Source of the DNA: Sinorhizobium kostiense
GTDB lineage: Bacteria > Pseudomonadota > Alphaproteobacteria > Rhizobiales > Rhizobiaceae
Direction of reading: 5' to 3'
Assembly (NCBI RefSeq): GCF_017874595.1
Contig: NZ_JAGILA010000006.1
Span: forward strand, 124,001-188,000
Length of the DNA: 64,000 nucleotides
Position 1 is the stretch's first letter; each line of letters starts with the position of its first letter. The position numbers and the translations under genes are program-made. The notes beneath the pieces are model-generated. The model saw only the letters and a list, made by a program, of their open reading frames with translations, searched no databases and was not told the DNA's origin. Below, piece after piece: positions 38,293-47,948 of this stretch.

Positions 38293-39615
38293 TTACTTCT
38301 TCAGCTCGGCCTGCTCGGGGTTCGCCGGGAAGGCCGGATCGGTCTTCTTGCCGCGAAGCAGGTCGAGCGCGTGGTTGAGCTGGATGTCGTCCTTGGCCTC
38401 CGGCGGCACATAGGCGACCGAGCCGGAGCCTTCCTCCGTTTCGTTCTGCCCCGGGATATGGCCGCGCAGATCGGATTCGCCCTGCGCCTCGATCTTGCCC
38501 AGAAGCTCCGGTGGCAGCGGCTGCTCGACCTTGATGTCGGGCGTGATGCCGGTGCCTTGGATCGACTTGCCTGAAGGCGTGTAGTAAAGCGCCGTCGTCA
38601 GCCGCAGAGCACCGGCGTCTCCCAGCGGAATGATCGTCTGCACCGACCCCTTGCCGAAGGAGCGCGTGCCTAGAACGGTGGCCCGCTTCATATCCTGAAG
38701 TGCGCCCGCCACGATCTCCGATGCCGATGCGGAGCCGCCGTTGACGAGCACGATGACGGGCTTTCCGTCGGTCAGGTCGCCCGGGGTCGCATTGAAGCGG
38801 CGGGTCTCGTTCGGATTGCGGCCGCGGGTCGAGACGACCTCGCCGCGCTCCAGGAACGCGTCCGAAACATTGATCGCCTGATCGAGCAGGCCGCCCGGGT
38901 TGAGGCGCAGATCGAGAACATAGCCCTTGAGCTTGTCCGCCGGAACTTCCGCCTTGACCTTCTCGATACCCTTCTTCAGGTCATCGGACGTTTTCTCGGT
39001 GAAGGAGATCACCCGCAGATAGCCGACGTCACCCTCGACGCGGAATTTCACCGCACGTACGGCGATGATGTCACGAACGATCGTCAGCTCGATCGGCTTG
39101 TCCGCGCCCTTGCGCAGAATGGTGAGCTTGATCGGCGTGCCGACGGCGCCGCGCATCTTGTCGACCGCTTCCTCGAGCTTCAGCCCGCGAACGTCCTGCC
39201 CGTCGATTTTCGAGATCAGGTCACCGGCAAGCACGCCGGCACGAGCGGCAGGGGTGTCGTCGATGGGGCTCGTCACCTTGACGAGATCTTCCTCCATCGT
39301 CACCTCGATGCCGAGGCCGCCGAATTCGCCGCGCGTCTGCGTCCGCATATCCTCGGCGTCCGTCGAGTTCATGTAGCTCGAGTGCGGATCCAGCGACTGC
39401 AGCATGCCGTTGATCGCATTTTCGATCAGCTTGTCATCCTGCGGCGGCGTCACGTACTGCGCGCGCACGCGCTCGAACACGTCGCCAAAAATCGCCAACT
39501 CCCGGTATGTCGACGAATTGGCCGCCACGGCCGGGATGGTGGCTGAATAGACGACGCCCATCGCCGTCGCCCCCATCAGCGCCCCGACCAGAACAAGTGA
39601 AGCCCTACGTATCAT
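38293..39615 (-). CDS. ctpA: S41 C-terminal processing protease CtpA
   Basis: This 440-residue protease has a signal peptide (SLVLVGALMGATAMGV), a PDZ domain (GGLGIEVTMEED, GLKLEEAV) and an S41 catalytic core. The nucleophile is in NGGSASASEIVAGAL and the general base lysine is in RSFGKGSVQT. It works in the periplasm on envelope proteins. ATG 39615 lies within the last 11 bases of the upstream gene, so the pair is translationally coupled. Confidence 0.94.
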   Translation of the reverse strand: MIRRASLVLVGALMGATAMGVVYSATIPAVAANSSTYRELAIFGDVFERVRAQYVTPPQDDKLIENAINGMLQSLDPHSSYMNSTDAEDMRTQTRGEFGGLGIEVTMEEDLVKVTSPIDDTPAARAGVLAGDLISKIDGQDVRGLKLEEAVDKMRGAVGTPIKLTILRKGADKPIELTIVRDIIAVRAVKFRVEGDVGYLRVISFTEKTSDDLKKGIEKVKAEVPADKLKGYVLDLRLNPGGLLDQAINVSDAFLERGEVVSTRGRNPNETRRFNATPGDLTDGKPVIVLVNGGSASASEIVAGALQDMKRATVLGTRSFGKGSVQTIIPLGDAGALRLTTALYYTPSGKSIQGTGITPDIKVEQPLPPELLGKIEAQGESDLRGHIPGQNETEEGSGSVAYVPPEAKDDIQLNHALDLLRGKKTDPAFPANPEQAELKK

Positions 39616-41032
39616 TTTGCGCCCTTCCAACCTCTGCTGCGGTCCACCATGGTCGGGAATCAACCGGTTTCCCGTCTTTTCGAAACTCAATGTAAAGTGT
39701 CGGCCGGTCCGTTTCCAGCGTTAACGCCGCCGCACTCGCCACTCTTTTTGCCCCCATTGCCGCGACCGGTTCGCCGGCTACGACGAATTGCCCCGGGCGG
39801 ACGCTGACGCTTTCCATTCCGGCGAGCACGATATGGTAGCCGTCGCCGGGGTTGAGAATGATCATCTGCCCGTAGCTGCGGAAACTGCCGGCATAGACGA
39901 TCCATCCATCCGCCGGCGTGGTCACCAGCGCGCCCGCATTGGTCTCCAGCATGATCCCCTGCAGCGAATGCCCGGTGCCGTCGGCGTCGCCAAATTGCCG
40001 CAGGAGCGAACCTGCAACCGGATAGCTGAGCTTCTCCCGCAACTCGGAAAACACATATGCGGGCGCAATGCGGTTTTTGTCGGGCACGGCGCCCTTGGCA
40101 AGCTCCCGCGCCGCCTCGCGCTCGGCCTCGCTCATCCGCCGGCGCTCTTCCTCCTCCGCCTTCGCGGCGGCAGCCGCCTCGCGGACCGAGGAAATCTCCT
40201 TCTCGAGAGACGAAATCAGGCCCTCGAGGTTTGTCGCTTGCAGCGCGAGCTCCTCGGCCTTGCGTTGTTCGGCGGCGAGCTCCGCCGCGTTCTGTTGGCG
40301 CAGCTTCTCCTTTTCGGCGGCAAGCATCGTCATGCGCCGCTCTTCCTCGAGATTGGCCGTCATCGCCGCCGTCAGCTCCTCGCGCTGGCGGTCGATGCCG
40401 CTGCGGATATCGGCAAGCGCCTTCAGATCGGCAAGCAGACTGTCGGTTTGCTGCCGGATTTCCGGAACAACGGCGCCTAGCAGGATCGCGCTTCGGACGG
40501 ATGCGAGCGCGTCCTCGGGCGTCACCAGTATGGCAGGCGGCGGATTGCGCCCCATGCGCTGAAGGGCGGCAAGCACTTCGGCAAGCACGCCTCGCCGTGC
40601 CCTCAGCGACCGCCTGACCGCGTCTTCGTTGACCCGCAACTCACCGAGCTTCTTCTCGCCATCCGCGATCTGCCGCTCCAGGTCCTGACGCTTGCGAGCC
40701 GATTCGACGATGGCCGCACGCAGCGCCGCATTGCTTTTGTCGATATCAGCGATGGTCTTTTCCAGCGCCTCGGCGCGCTCACGCGACAGCGTGATCGTCG
40801 TCGACAGCGCCTCGAGTTCGCTTCGCGTGCTTTCGCGCCTCAGAGCAAGCGCCGCGGCCGGGTCCTCATGCTCCCGCTCTGCTGCGGGCTCAGCAGCACC
40901 GGCAACGACCGCATCCTCGGCGAGCGCCGGGCCAATCGACGACAGGAGAAGCATTGCGATAGCGGCATCACGGCCCACCCGCAGCGCCCGTGCGCTCCGG
41001 CTCAAATCGGCATCCTCCCTTGCTTGTCTCAT
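39605..41032 (-). CDS. EnvC/M23-like murein hydrolase activator (degenerate LytM)
   Basis: The 475-residue product has a signal peptide (AAIAMLLLSSIGPALA), a long coiled-coil (about residues 50-320) and a C-terminal LytM-type domain (GIMLETNAGALVTTPADG, YGQMIILNPGDGYHIVLAG). The HxxxD and HxH zinc ligands of active M23 peptidases are not evident, so it is probably an activator of amidases rather than an enzyme. ATG 41032 gives the signal peptide. It heads the envC-ctpA-deacetylase-rppH gene series. Confidence 0.9.
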   Translation of the reverse strand: MRQAREDADLSRSARALRVGRDAAIAMLLLSSIGPALAEDAVVAGAAEPAAEREHEDPAAALALRRESTRSELEALSTTITLSRERAEALEKTIADIDKSNAALRAAIVESARKRQDLERQIADGEKKLGELRVNEDAVRRSLRARRGVLAEVLAALQRMGRNPPPAILVTPEDALASVRSAILLGAVVPEIRQQTDSLLADLKALADIRSGIDRQREELTAAMTANLEEERRMTMLAAEKEKLRQQNAAELAAEQRKAEELALQATNLEGLISSLEKEISSVREAAAAAKAEEEERRRMSEAEREAARELAKGAVPDKNRIAPAYVFSELREKLSYPVAGSLLRQFGDADGTGHSLQGIMLETNAGALVTTPADGWIVYAGSFRSYGQMIILNPGDGYHIVLAGMESVSVRPGQFVVAGEPVAAMGAKRVASAAALTLETDRPTLYIEFRKDGKPVDSRPWWTAAEVGRAQNDT

Positions 41033-41249
41033 CCTGCATCCGCGAAAATCGGTAAAAGACCCTAAAGCGCCACGCGCTTCTTCAGACGTCGGAATAGATC
41101 TGAAAATTTCCCGCGTCTTTCCTCCTGTCAGACACGAAATCCGCCGCACAGAATGGATGAATTCAGTAGGTCCTGAGCCTAATCTGATTTGGCGGACCCA
41201 CCAACACATATTCTCGTTATCGCTTGGCGCGGGCGCGGGGCAGCCGAGT

Positions 41250-42761
41250 TCACTCGGAGATGATCTTCACCTTGTCGCCCGGCCTGACGGTGGAGCTTAC
41301 CTGCATCGCATTGATCAGCCGGAAAAGATCGAGCTTCCGGTCCGTCCCCATCATTCGCGATGCCAGGGTGGCGATCGTTTCGCCGGGTCTCACGGTAACT
41401 ACGCGGATGCGCAGCGGCCTCAAGGCCTGGATCTCGCTCGTCGTCATCCGGCGGAACGAGTTGCGCAAGTGGCTGGCCGTCGTCTCGAGCGCCGTCGATC
41501 CTTTCGGCACGGCCGTCAGGAAGCGGTAGATGCGGTCGTCGATCCGGATCACCGTGACATCGAAGTCCCAGCGGTCGGCAGAAGCGCGCGCGGTCGCCGC
41601 TTCGAGGCCGTTGAGGGTGATCGGCTTTATCGTATCCGGCTGCAGACCGGTCACCCAGCCGCTGGCGATGTAATCCGTCAGACTGCGCCGGTTGGCGTCG
41701 CCTATGCCGTCGAAGCGGATGGCGATCTCGCCTGGGCCGGTGGCGAGCACCGCCTCGGCCTTGTTGTCGATCTGAAAGCCCATGGGCACGTCGAAGCGAA
41801 TGCCGAGCTGCCCGTGCAGGAAGGTCTGGCCGCGGACATAGCCCTCCTGCGGGCTGTCTCCATAAAGCAGCCCGTCGATACCGGCGAGATAATAGTCGCG
41901 TCCGCGGTCACCGCTCGTGCCTTCGGGCCCGAAGGCGCGCGCATGCCGGCGCGCGAGTTCGACGCGCTGCGGCGCATTCGGGTGGCTTGAGAGGAAGTCG
42001 AGGCTCTGGTCCGCTTCCGGGTCGACCGAGGTAAACCGGCTGTAGGCTGCCATGGAATCGAGGAAGCGTGCCGCCGAGTAGGGATCGTAACCGGCCTCAC
42101 CCAGCATGCGCACGCCGATGACGTCGGCCTGCAGTTCCTGGTTGCGCGAGAAGGCGGCGAGCCGAAGCTTGCCCCGGGCGAGCGCCTGCTTGCCGGCGAG
42201 ATCGGAAGAGAGCACTTCGGCGACGACTCGGCTGGCAATGACCTCGGCTTCTTCGCGCTGCTGGCGCTGGATGCCGTGATTGGCCGTGACATGTGCCATC
42301 TCGTGCGAAAGCACGGCTGCCACTTCCGAGGCGTCATTGGCCAGCGCAAGCAAGCCACGCGTGACGTAGAGATATCCGCCCGGAAGCGCAAAAGCGTTGA
42401 TTGCCGGGGAATTGAGTATGGTGATGCGATAGGACTGCTGCGGATTTTCGGAGACTGCCGTCAACGCGCCGGTGATGCGGGCGACCAGCCGTTCTGTTTT
42501 TGCATCGCGATATTCGCCGCCATAGCTCGCGACGATGCGGGGATGTTCGCGCGCGCCGAGCTGGGCGCGCGGATCGTTCTTCTGCACCTCCGCGACGATC
42601 TGCGGATTGGAGGAAGGCGAGACGGTCGGTTCGTAGGTTTGTTCGATCAGTGACTGGCAGGCAGAGAGAAGCGCTCCGGCGGCCAATACAACCACAGATC
42701 GTGATGCCCTGCCCCCGCGCCACGCCGGAAACCAGTCGTTTGTGACTGCACGCCTCGTCAT
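41250..42761 (-). CDS. M48-family lipoprotein metalloprotease with LysM-like end
   Basis: This 503-residue protein begins with a lipoprotein signal (LLSACQ, lipid-attachment Cys35). The M48 zinc site HEMAH is at 153-157, with the third ligand in QELQADVIG. Residues after about 440 (IRVVTVRPGETIATLASRM) resemble a LysM peptidoglycan-binding domain. BepA-type proteases of this kind survey outer-membrane protein assembly. The gene is monocistronic. Confidence 0.93.
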   Translation of the reverse strand: MTRRAVTNDWFPAWRGGRASRSVVVLAAGALLSACQSLIEQTYEPTVSPSSNPQIVAEVQKNDPRAQLGAREHPRIVASYGGEYRDAKTERLVARITGALTAVSENPQQSYRITILNSPAINAFALPGGYLYVTRGLLALANDASEVAAVLSHEMAHVTANHGIQRQQREEAEVIASRVVAEVLSSDLAGKQALARGKLRLAAFSRNQELQADVIGVRMLGEAGYDPYSAARFLDSMAAYSRFTSVDPEADQSLDFLSSHPNAPQRVELARRHARAFGPEGTSGDRGRDYYLAGIDGLLYGDSPQEGYVRGQTFLHGQLGIRFDVPMGFQIDNKAEAVLATGPGEIAIRFDGIGDANRRSLTDYIASGWVTGLQPDTIKPITLNGLEAATARASADRWDFDVTVIRIDDRIYRFLTAVPKGSTALETTASHLRNSFRRMTTSEIQALRPLRIRVVTVRPGETIATLASRMMGTDRKLDLFRLINAMQVSSTVRPGDKVKIISE

Positions 42762-43044
42762 ACCTCAGCCCACTCTCACCCGCCGATGCCGGCCAGCCTC
42801 GCCCGCCGGTGATCATCAACGTTGAAAAATCCTACTTTTTCAGCCGGATAGGGTGGCCGGCGTAGGTCCTTCAGCTACGATTCCTGCTGTACCGATTTCA
42901 GCATCGTCTGCCTAGCCGATCCCAATAGAAATAGTTGCCCCGTGATATCGTAGCAACGGACGCGCGAGTAACGCGCGCATCCGCCCGATGTTCCGCGGGT
43001 CGCACAGCGGGACGGTCAAATTGTGGCGAAGCGCGAAGATCGCG

Positions 43045-43758
43045 CTATGCATTGCCGAGAAAGCGGTTGATTGCCGCAGTATCGCGGCGCTCCAGGAAGC
43101 GGTCGAGGGGATCATGGACGAGAATATGCCCCTGGTCGAGAAAGAGCACGCTGTCGGAGAGCTGCCTCAAGTCTTCCGGATGATGCGTGATCATCAGGAT
43201 GGTGTTGCCTTCTTCGCGGTGGAGGTCGGCAAGCAGTTCACGCATTTCCGCTCGCATACCGGGATCGAGGGCGGCGAAGGGCTCGTCAAGCAGGAGCAGC
43301 GGCCGGTGCCGCACCACGGCGCGGGCTAGCGCCACCCTCTGCCGTTCGCCTCCGGAAAGCGTCGGCGGCAATCTCCTGCCGAAGCCGACGAGGCCGACTC
43401 GTTCGAGCGCCTCGTCGACTCTCTTCAGATCGGCACTGCGCAAGCGGAGCGACGGGCTGATGCCCAGGCCGACATTGGTGGCGACGTCGAGATGGGCGAA
43501 AAGGTTGTTTTCCTGAAAGACGACGGAGACCGGCCGTTCGGACGGCGGGCGCCCAGCCATCTCCTCGCCGAAGATGCGGACGGCGCCCCGGTCCGGCGCT
43601 TCAAAGCCGGCGATGACGTTGAAGAGCGTCGATTTTCCCGAGCCGGAGGCGCCGGCCACGCCGACGATCTCGCCGGCCCGGACGGTGCAGTCGAAGGCAA
43701 GCACCACGGTTTCGAACCGCACTTTCACGCCTTCGAGCCTGACGGCGACGGAGCTCAT
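43045..43758 (-). CDS. thiQ: Thiamine ABC importer ATPase ThiQ
   Basis: This 237-residue ATPase has Walker A GASGSGKST at 37-45, signature LSGGERQRVALAR, Walker B LLLLDEPFAALDP and an H-loop (MITHHPEDL). ATG 43758 overlaps the thiP stop (ATGA). It is the last gene of thiBPQ. The open upstream extension lies within thiP and is discarded. Confidence 0.95.
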   Translation of the reverse strand: MSSVAVRLEGVKVRFETVVLAFDCTVRAGEIVGVAGASGSGKSTLFNVIAGFEAPDRGAVRIFGEEMAGRPPSERPVSVVFQENNLFAHLDVATNVGLGISPSLRLRSADLKRVDEALERVGLVGFGRRLPPTLSGGERQRVALARAVVRHRPLLLLDEPFAALDPGMRAEMRELLADLHREEGNTILMITHHPEDLRQLSDSVLFLDQGHILVHDPLDRFLERRDTAAINRFLGNA

Positions 43759-45389
43759 GGCCGCGCTCCTTCCGGCGATCTCCGCTCGCCCGCCGTGCCG
43801 ACTATGGTGAGGATAAGACATATGATCCCGAGCATCAGCGCCAGGCCTGCCGCATCGGCGGTTCGATAGCTACCCATGCGGCTGTAGAGCAGCCAGGGCA
43901 GGGTCGCGAGTTCCTGCGAGCCGAAGAGCGCGATCGCGCCCAAATCGCCGAGCGACAGCGCGAGCGCGAAGGAAAGGGCCATGAAAATCGGCTTTTGCAG
44001 CGGCGGCCAGTCGATCCATCGCAGGCGATGGAAACCGCCGATGCCGAGGCTCGCGGCGAGCCGCTCCGTGCGCGCCGCATGGCTCGCCATGGCCGGGGCG
44101 AGGACCCGATGGACAAAGGGCAGCGCCATCAGCGCGTTGATGGCGATGACGACGAAAGGAGCGAAAAGGGAAACGTCGCCGAGAGGGCGCAAGAGCAGGA
44201 ACCATCCGGCGCCAAGTACTATGGGCGGAGCCAGGAGGACCAACGATGTGCTCGCACCGATCGTGCCGGCGAAGAGCCGCGCCGACATGGAGCGCCTCCT
44301 TGCAGGGGTCGTTGGTGCGAGCAGCAAACGTTGCGTGCGGATCATCAGGGCGGCGATCGTCACCGCGATCATTGCGGAGGGCAGCGCGATCAGCACGCTC
44401 GTCGCAAGGGCATGATGGAAAGCGCTTTCGCGGACGAGGCGGCTGAGGTCTGCCTGCATGCCGGACCCGACGATGGCGACGAAGGGCGTTCCGACAAAGA
44501 ACAGCGCGATGATCAGCCAGGCGCGATCCGACATGCGTGACAGCCGGCTCCGCCCATCGAAACGTCGCACCGCCTTGCCGCTCGTCTCGGCCTCTTCGGG
44601 CGGCGGTGCCACGAATTTAAGGATGAAAAGCAGCGTGCCCGTGAGCATGATCTGAAGGCCGGCAAGGGCGATCGCCCGCGGCGGGTCGAAATCGAAGCGC
44701 AGCGCCTGGTAGATCGCCACTTCGATCGTGCTTGCGGCGGGTCCGCCGCCAAGCGTCAGGACCAGCGTGAAGCTGGTGGCGCAGAGCATGAAGACGAGGC
44801 CGGCAACACCCGGCAACAGCCCCCGGAGTACCGGCCATTCGATGAAGCGGAAGACCGCGAGCGAGCCCATGCCGAGATTGGCGGATGTACGCCAATATTC
44901 GGCCGGAATGCGCTCCAGCCCGGCAAGCATCAGCCGCGCTGCCAGCGGCATGTTGAAGAAGACGTGGGCAAGCAAGATGCCGAAAAGGCCATAGATACTG
45001 ATCGCCTCCACCAGTCCGGTCGCGGCAAGCAGCCGGTTGAGGGCGCCCTGCTTGCCCCAGATCTCGATCAGACCGAGCGCGGCAACGAGTGCGGGAAGGC
45101 CGAGCGGCAACGCCATCAGGCGCAGCATCCATACCCGGCCGGGAAAAGTTGGCTGACGGGCAAGCGCACGGGCGACGGGAATCGCAAAAAGGATCGACAG
45201 CCCCGTCGACAGGCTTGCCTGCAGCAGCGTGAAGCGGCTGACGCGCCAGACATAGGCGTCGAACAGGCCATTGCCGTCGCCACCGCCTTGGACGAGCAGT
45301 GCCGCGGCGGCAAGACCGACAAAAAGCAGAATGCCGCAGAGGCTGAAGCCACCGGCGGCAATCGTCAGTCTGTTTTCACGAGCAGCCAA
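43755..45389 (-). CDS. thiP: Thiamine ABC importer permease ThiP
   Basis: This 544-residue membrane protein has about 12 hydrophobic segments, formed by two fused permease halves, each with an EAA-type loop (LEWRFIEWP-like VFRFIEWPVLRGLLP and HRLRWIDWPPLQKP). It forms the channel of the thiamine/TPP importer. Its stop overlaps the thiQ start, and it begins 18 bases after thiB. Confidence 0.95.
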   Translation of the reverse strand: MAARENRLTIAAGGFSLCGILLFVGLAAAALLVQGGGDGNGLFDAYVWRVSRFTLLQASLSTGLSILFAIPVARALARQPTFPGRVWMLRLMALPLGLPALVAALGLIEIWGKQGALNRLLAATGLVEAISIYGLFGILLAHVFFNMPLAARLMLAGLERIPAEYWRTSANLGMGSLAVFRFIEWPVLRGLLPGVAGLVFMLCATSFTLVLTLGGGPAASTIEVAIYQALRFDFDPPRAIALAGLQIMLTGTLLFILKFVAPPPEEAETSGKAVRRFDGRSRLSRMSDRAWLIIALFFVGTPFVAIVGSGMQADLSRLVRESAFHHALATSVLIALPSAMIAVTIAALMIRTQRLLLAPTTPARRRSMSARLFAGTIGASTSLVLLAPPIVLGAGWFLLLRPLGDVSLFAPFVVIAINALMALPFVHRVLAPAMASHAARTERLAASLGIGGFHRLRWIDWPPLQKPIFMALSFALALSLGDLGAIALFGSQELATLPWLLYSRMGSYRTADAAGLALMLGIICLILTIVGTAGERRSPEGARP

Positions 45390-45407
45390 TCCAGCTCCTG
45401 CCCCGCC

Positions 45408-46433
45408 TCAGTTCGTGCTCATGGCCGCCAGCCACTCATCGATCCAGGCCTTGCGGTGGGCGGCGACATCTTGCGGCGAAATCAGGAAGGTCTTTTCCGG
45501 TTTCACGAGCTTGTCGAAGGCCTCCGGCAAGGGCTCTTTGGTTTCGCCGACAGGCATCATCCAGTTGGTCGTCGGGATGATCGACTGGAATTCGGGACCG
45601 GTCATGAAGGCGAGAAACTGCCGGGCCAGTTCTGGCTCCTTGGCGTTCTTCGTCATGCCGGCCACTTCGATCTGGATATAATGGCCCTCGGCGAAGGCGG
45701 CAGCCTGGTAGCGATCGGTGTTTTCGGCGACCATGTGATAGGCGGGAGAGGTGGTGTAAGAGAGCACCATCGGCGCTTCGCCTTTGGTAAAAAGGCCGTA
45801 AGCCTCCGACCAGCCGGGGGTGACCGTCAACACGCGATCCTTGAGTTTCGCCCAGGCCTCACCAGCCCTGTCGCCATAGACGGACTTCACCCAGAGAAGC
45901 AGGCCGAGACCCGGTGTCGAGGTACGCGGATCCTGGACGACGATCTTCTGGGCGGCATCGCCCTCGACCAGCTCCTTCAGGCTCTTGGGCGGGTCCTTCA
46001 GCGTTTCGGTGTCGTAGACCACGGCGAAGTGGCCGTAGTCATAGGGAACAAAGCTATCGTCGGAAAAACCGCCGGGAACCTTGAGGTTCGCAGTGTCTAG
46101 CCGATGCGGCGCGAAGTAGCCGGTGGCCTTGGCTTCCTCGACGAGGTTGGTATCGAGGCCGAGGACGATGTCGGCCTTCGCGTTCTCGCCTTCGAGCTTC
46201 AGCCGCGTCAGCAGCTCGACGCCATCAGCGACCCCGACATAGGCAACCTTGCATTCGCAGGTCCGCTCAAAGGCTTCGGCGACCTTCGCCCCCGGGCCCC
46301 ACTCGCTGATAAAGCTCTCATAGGTGTAGACAGTGAGCGTCTTCTCTGCCGCCAAACCACTGGTGGCAAAGGGTAAAAGTGCAATGGCGGCGATAGCGAG
46401 CCGCTTGGGTGTCGTGTGGAGTGGATTGGACAT
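45408..46433 (-). CDS. thiB: Thiamine-binding periplasmic protein ThiB (TbpA)
   Basis: The 341-residue product has a signal peptide ([18 protein letters not shown]) and a mature TbpA-like sequence ([42 protein letters not shown]). It delivers thiamine or its phosphates to ThiPQ. AAGGGAGAGG precedes ATG 46433. A TPP riboswitch lies upstream. Confidence 0.96.
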   Translation of the reverse strand: MSNPLHTTPKRLAIAAIALLPFATSGLAAEKTLTVYTYESFISEWGPGAKVAEAFERTCECKVAYVGVADGVELLTRLKLEGENAKADIVLGLDTNLVEEAKATGYFAPHRLDTANLKVPGGFSDDSFVPYDYGHFAVVYDTETLKDPPKSLKELVEGDAAQKIVVQDPRTSTPGLGLLLWVKSVYGDRAGEAWAKLKDRVLTVTPGWSEAYGLFTKGEAPMVLSYTTSPAYHMVAENTDRYQAAAFAEGHYIQIEVAGMTKNAKEPELARQFLAFMTGPEFQSIIPTTNWMMPVGETKEPLPEAFDKLVKPEKTFLISPQDVAAHRKAWIDEWLAAMSTN

Positions 46434-46497
46434 GTTCGGGCACCTCTCCCTTGTTGTTGATGCTGTCGGGGAAAAGCGCGTATCGGTCCGATCGCTT

Positions 46498-46597
46498 CTA
46501 ATCCCTCCGCCGGTACGAGCCGGATCAGGTTCCGCGGGTTGGCTCGTCGCCTCTCAGCCGTTGTTCCGGAAAGTGGATCGCAGGCACCCCGTTAGAG
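46498..46597 (-). promoter_or_regulatory. TPP riboswitch (THI box) controlling thiBPQ
   Basis: On the reverse strand the leader has the conserved THI elements in order: ACGGGGTGCC, GGCTGAGAGG, then GAACCTGATCCGGCTCGTAC, then GGCGGAGGGA. A short stem with TTTT follows within the 65 bases before thiB. Thiamine pyrophosphate binding should switch the importer off. Confidence 0.95.
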
Positions 46598-46724
46598 CAC
46601 CCGAGATTTAGCGCCCGAGGGCAGTCAAGGCAAGCGGGGCGGAAGCATTTGCTCTGCATGCGGTCTGCGCCTATCGTCAGACAATCGTCGGCGGCATCTT
46701 GTTCGCCCTGCGGGAGCCATTTTC

Positions 46725-47210
46725 ATGCCGGACATGCTCGTTCGACTCTATGCCTTGCCCGAGAAGCGCAGCCCCCGGCTCGCTGCCGGCATCAGTATCC
46801 GCCGCGCCATGGCGCCTGAGCGCCGCCCCGTCCTCTCCTGGGTGGAGGAGCACTTCGGTGCCGGATGGGCGGGTGAGGCGGAAGCCGCCTTTTCCTCGAC
46901 GCCGACGCGGATCCACATCGCGCTCGATGAGGATCGGCTCGTCGGCTTTGCCTGCCATGACGTGACGGCACTGGGCTTCTTCGGCCCGACAGGGGTGGAG
47001 GGCATCATGCGCGGCCGCGGTATCGGAGAGGCATTGCTCGTCGAAACCCTACTGACGATGCGCGCGATCGGCTATGCCTATGCGATCATCGGCGGTGCTG
47101 GCCCGACCGAATTCTACGCCCGCACCGTCGGCGCCGTGGAAATCCCGGATTCGGCACCCGGCATCTATGCAGGCATGCTGTCGCCCGGCACCCGAACGGA
47201 AGCAACCTGA
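46725..47210 (+). CDS. GNAT-family N-acetyltransferase
   Basis: This 161-residue protein has the acetyl-CoA binding motif GIMRGRGIGEALLVETLL and a preceding strand (RLVGFACHDVTALGFFGP). The last residues (GAVEIPDSAPGIYAGM) fit the GNAT fold. It is divergent from thiB and lies 84 bases before the thiamine pyrophosphokinase gene. The acceptor is unknown. Confidence 0.82.
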   Translation: MPDMLVRLYALPEKRSPRLAAGISIRRAMAPERRPVLSWVEEHFGAGWAGEAEAAFSSTPTRIHIALDEDRLVGFACHDVTALGFFGPTGVEGIMRGRGIGEALLVETLLTMRAIGYAYAIIGGAGPTEFYARTVGAVEIPDSAPGIYAGMLSPGTRTEAT

Positions 47211-47293
47211 GCGGCGCAACCCGTTTGCGAAATGCGGCGCGGCACCCCCTCCACCCTTTTCCTCCGGCGCCGGTTTGCGCTATGGGCTTCTCC

Positions 47294-47944
47294 ATGAAGC
47301 AGATTCCCTTCACCATCCTTCTCGGTGGCACGCTCTCGCTTACGGAACGGTTGTCAGCGCAGCTCGCCGGAAGCCGGTTCATCGCGGCCGACGGCGGCAT
47401 GCGGCATGCGGTTACGCTCGACGTCGTGCCCGAACTATGGGTCGGCGACTTCGATTCGACCGACGCAGTGCTGGAGGCGAAATTCGCCGGCGTGCCGCGG
47501 GAGCGCTATCCGGCCGCCAAGGCTGCGACCGACGGCGAAATCGCTTTCGAGGCGGCGCTTTCGCGCGGTGCGACTTCGCTTACCTTCGCGGGCGCCCTCG
47601 GCGGCACCCGCAGCGATCACGCCTTCCTGCATCTCCTGCGGCTCGCGGCACTCGCGGACGAGGGCTATGCGGTGTTCATGACCTCCGGCGAGGAGGAAGC
47701 TTATCCCCTCCTACCGGGATCGTGGCAAATCGACCTGCCGAAGGACAGCCTGTTCTCGATCCTCGGTTTCACCGAGCTTTCCGGCCTCACCATCGAAAAC
47801 GCACGCTATCCGCTCGATGGTTTCGCTCTGCCGTTCGGGTCCTCCCGGACGATTTCCAACGTCGCGGAAGGTCCGGTGCGGATTTCGCTCGAAACCGGCC
47901 GGGCCGTCGTGCTCGCCCGCCCCTACGATAATTCCGGAGCCTGA
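47294..47944 (+). CDS. Thiamine pyrophosphokinase
   Basis: This 216-residue protein matches the thiamine diphosphokinase family: an N-terminal FTILLGG, then AADGGMRHAV, PELWVGDFDSTD and GALGGTRSDHAFLHL. A C-terminal strand-rich domain follows. It makes TPP from thiamine and ATP. ATG 47294 is chosen and ATG 47282 is equally possible, since neither has a clear ribosome site. Its closeness to thiBPQ suggests a salvage cluster. It ends four bases before the next gene. Confidence 0.9.
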   Translation: MKQIPFTILLGGTLSLTERLSAQLAGSRFIAADGGMRHAVTLDVVPELWVGDFDSTDAVLEAKFAGVPRERYPAAKAATDGEIAFEAALSRGATSLTFAGALGGTRSDHAFLHLLRLAALADEGYAVFMTSGEEEAYPLLPGSWQIDLPKDSLFSILGFTELSGLTIENARYPLDGFALPFGSSRTISNVAEGPVRISLETGRAVVLARPYDNSGA

Positions 47945-47948
47945 CGCC

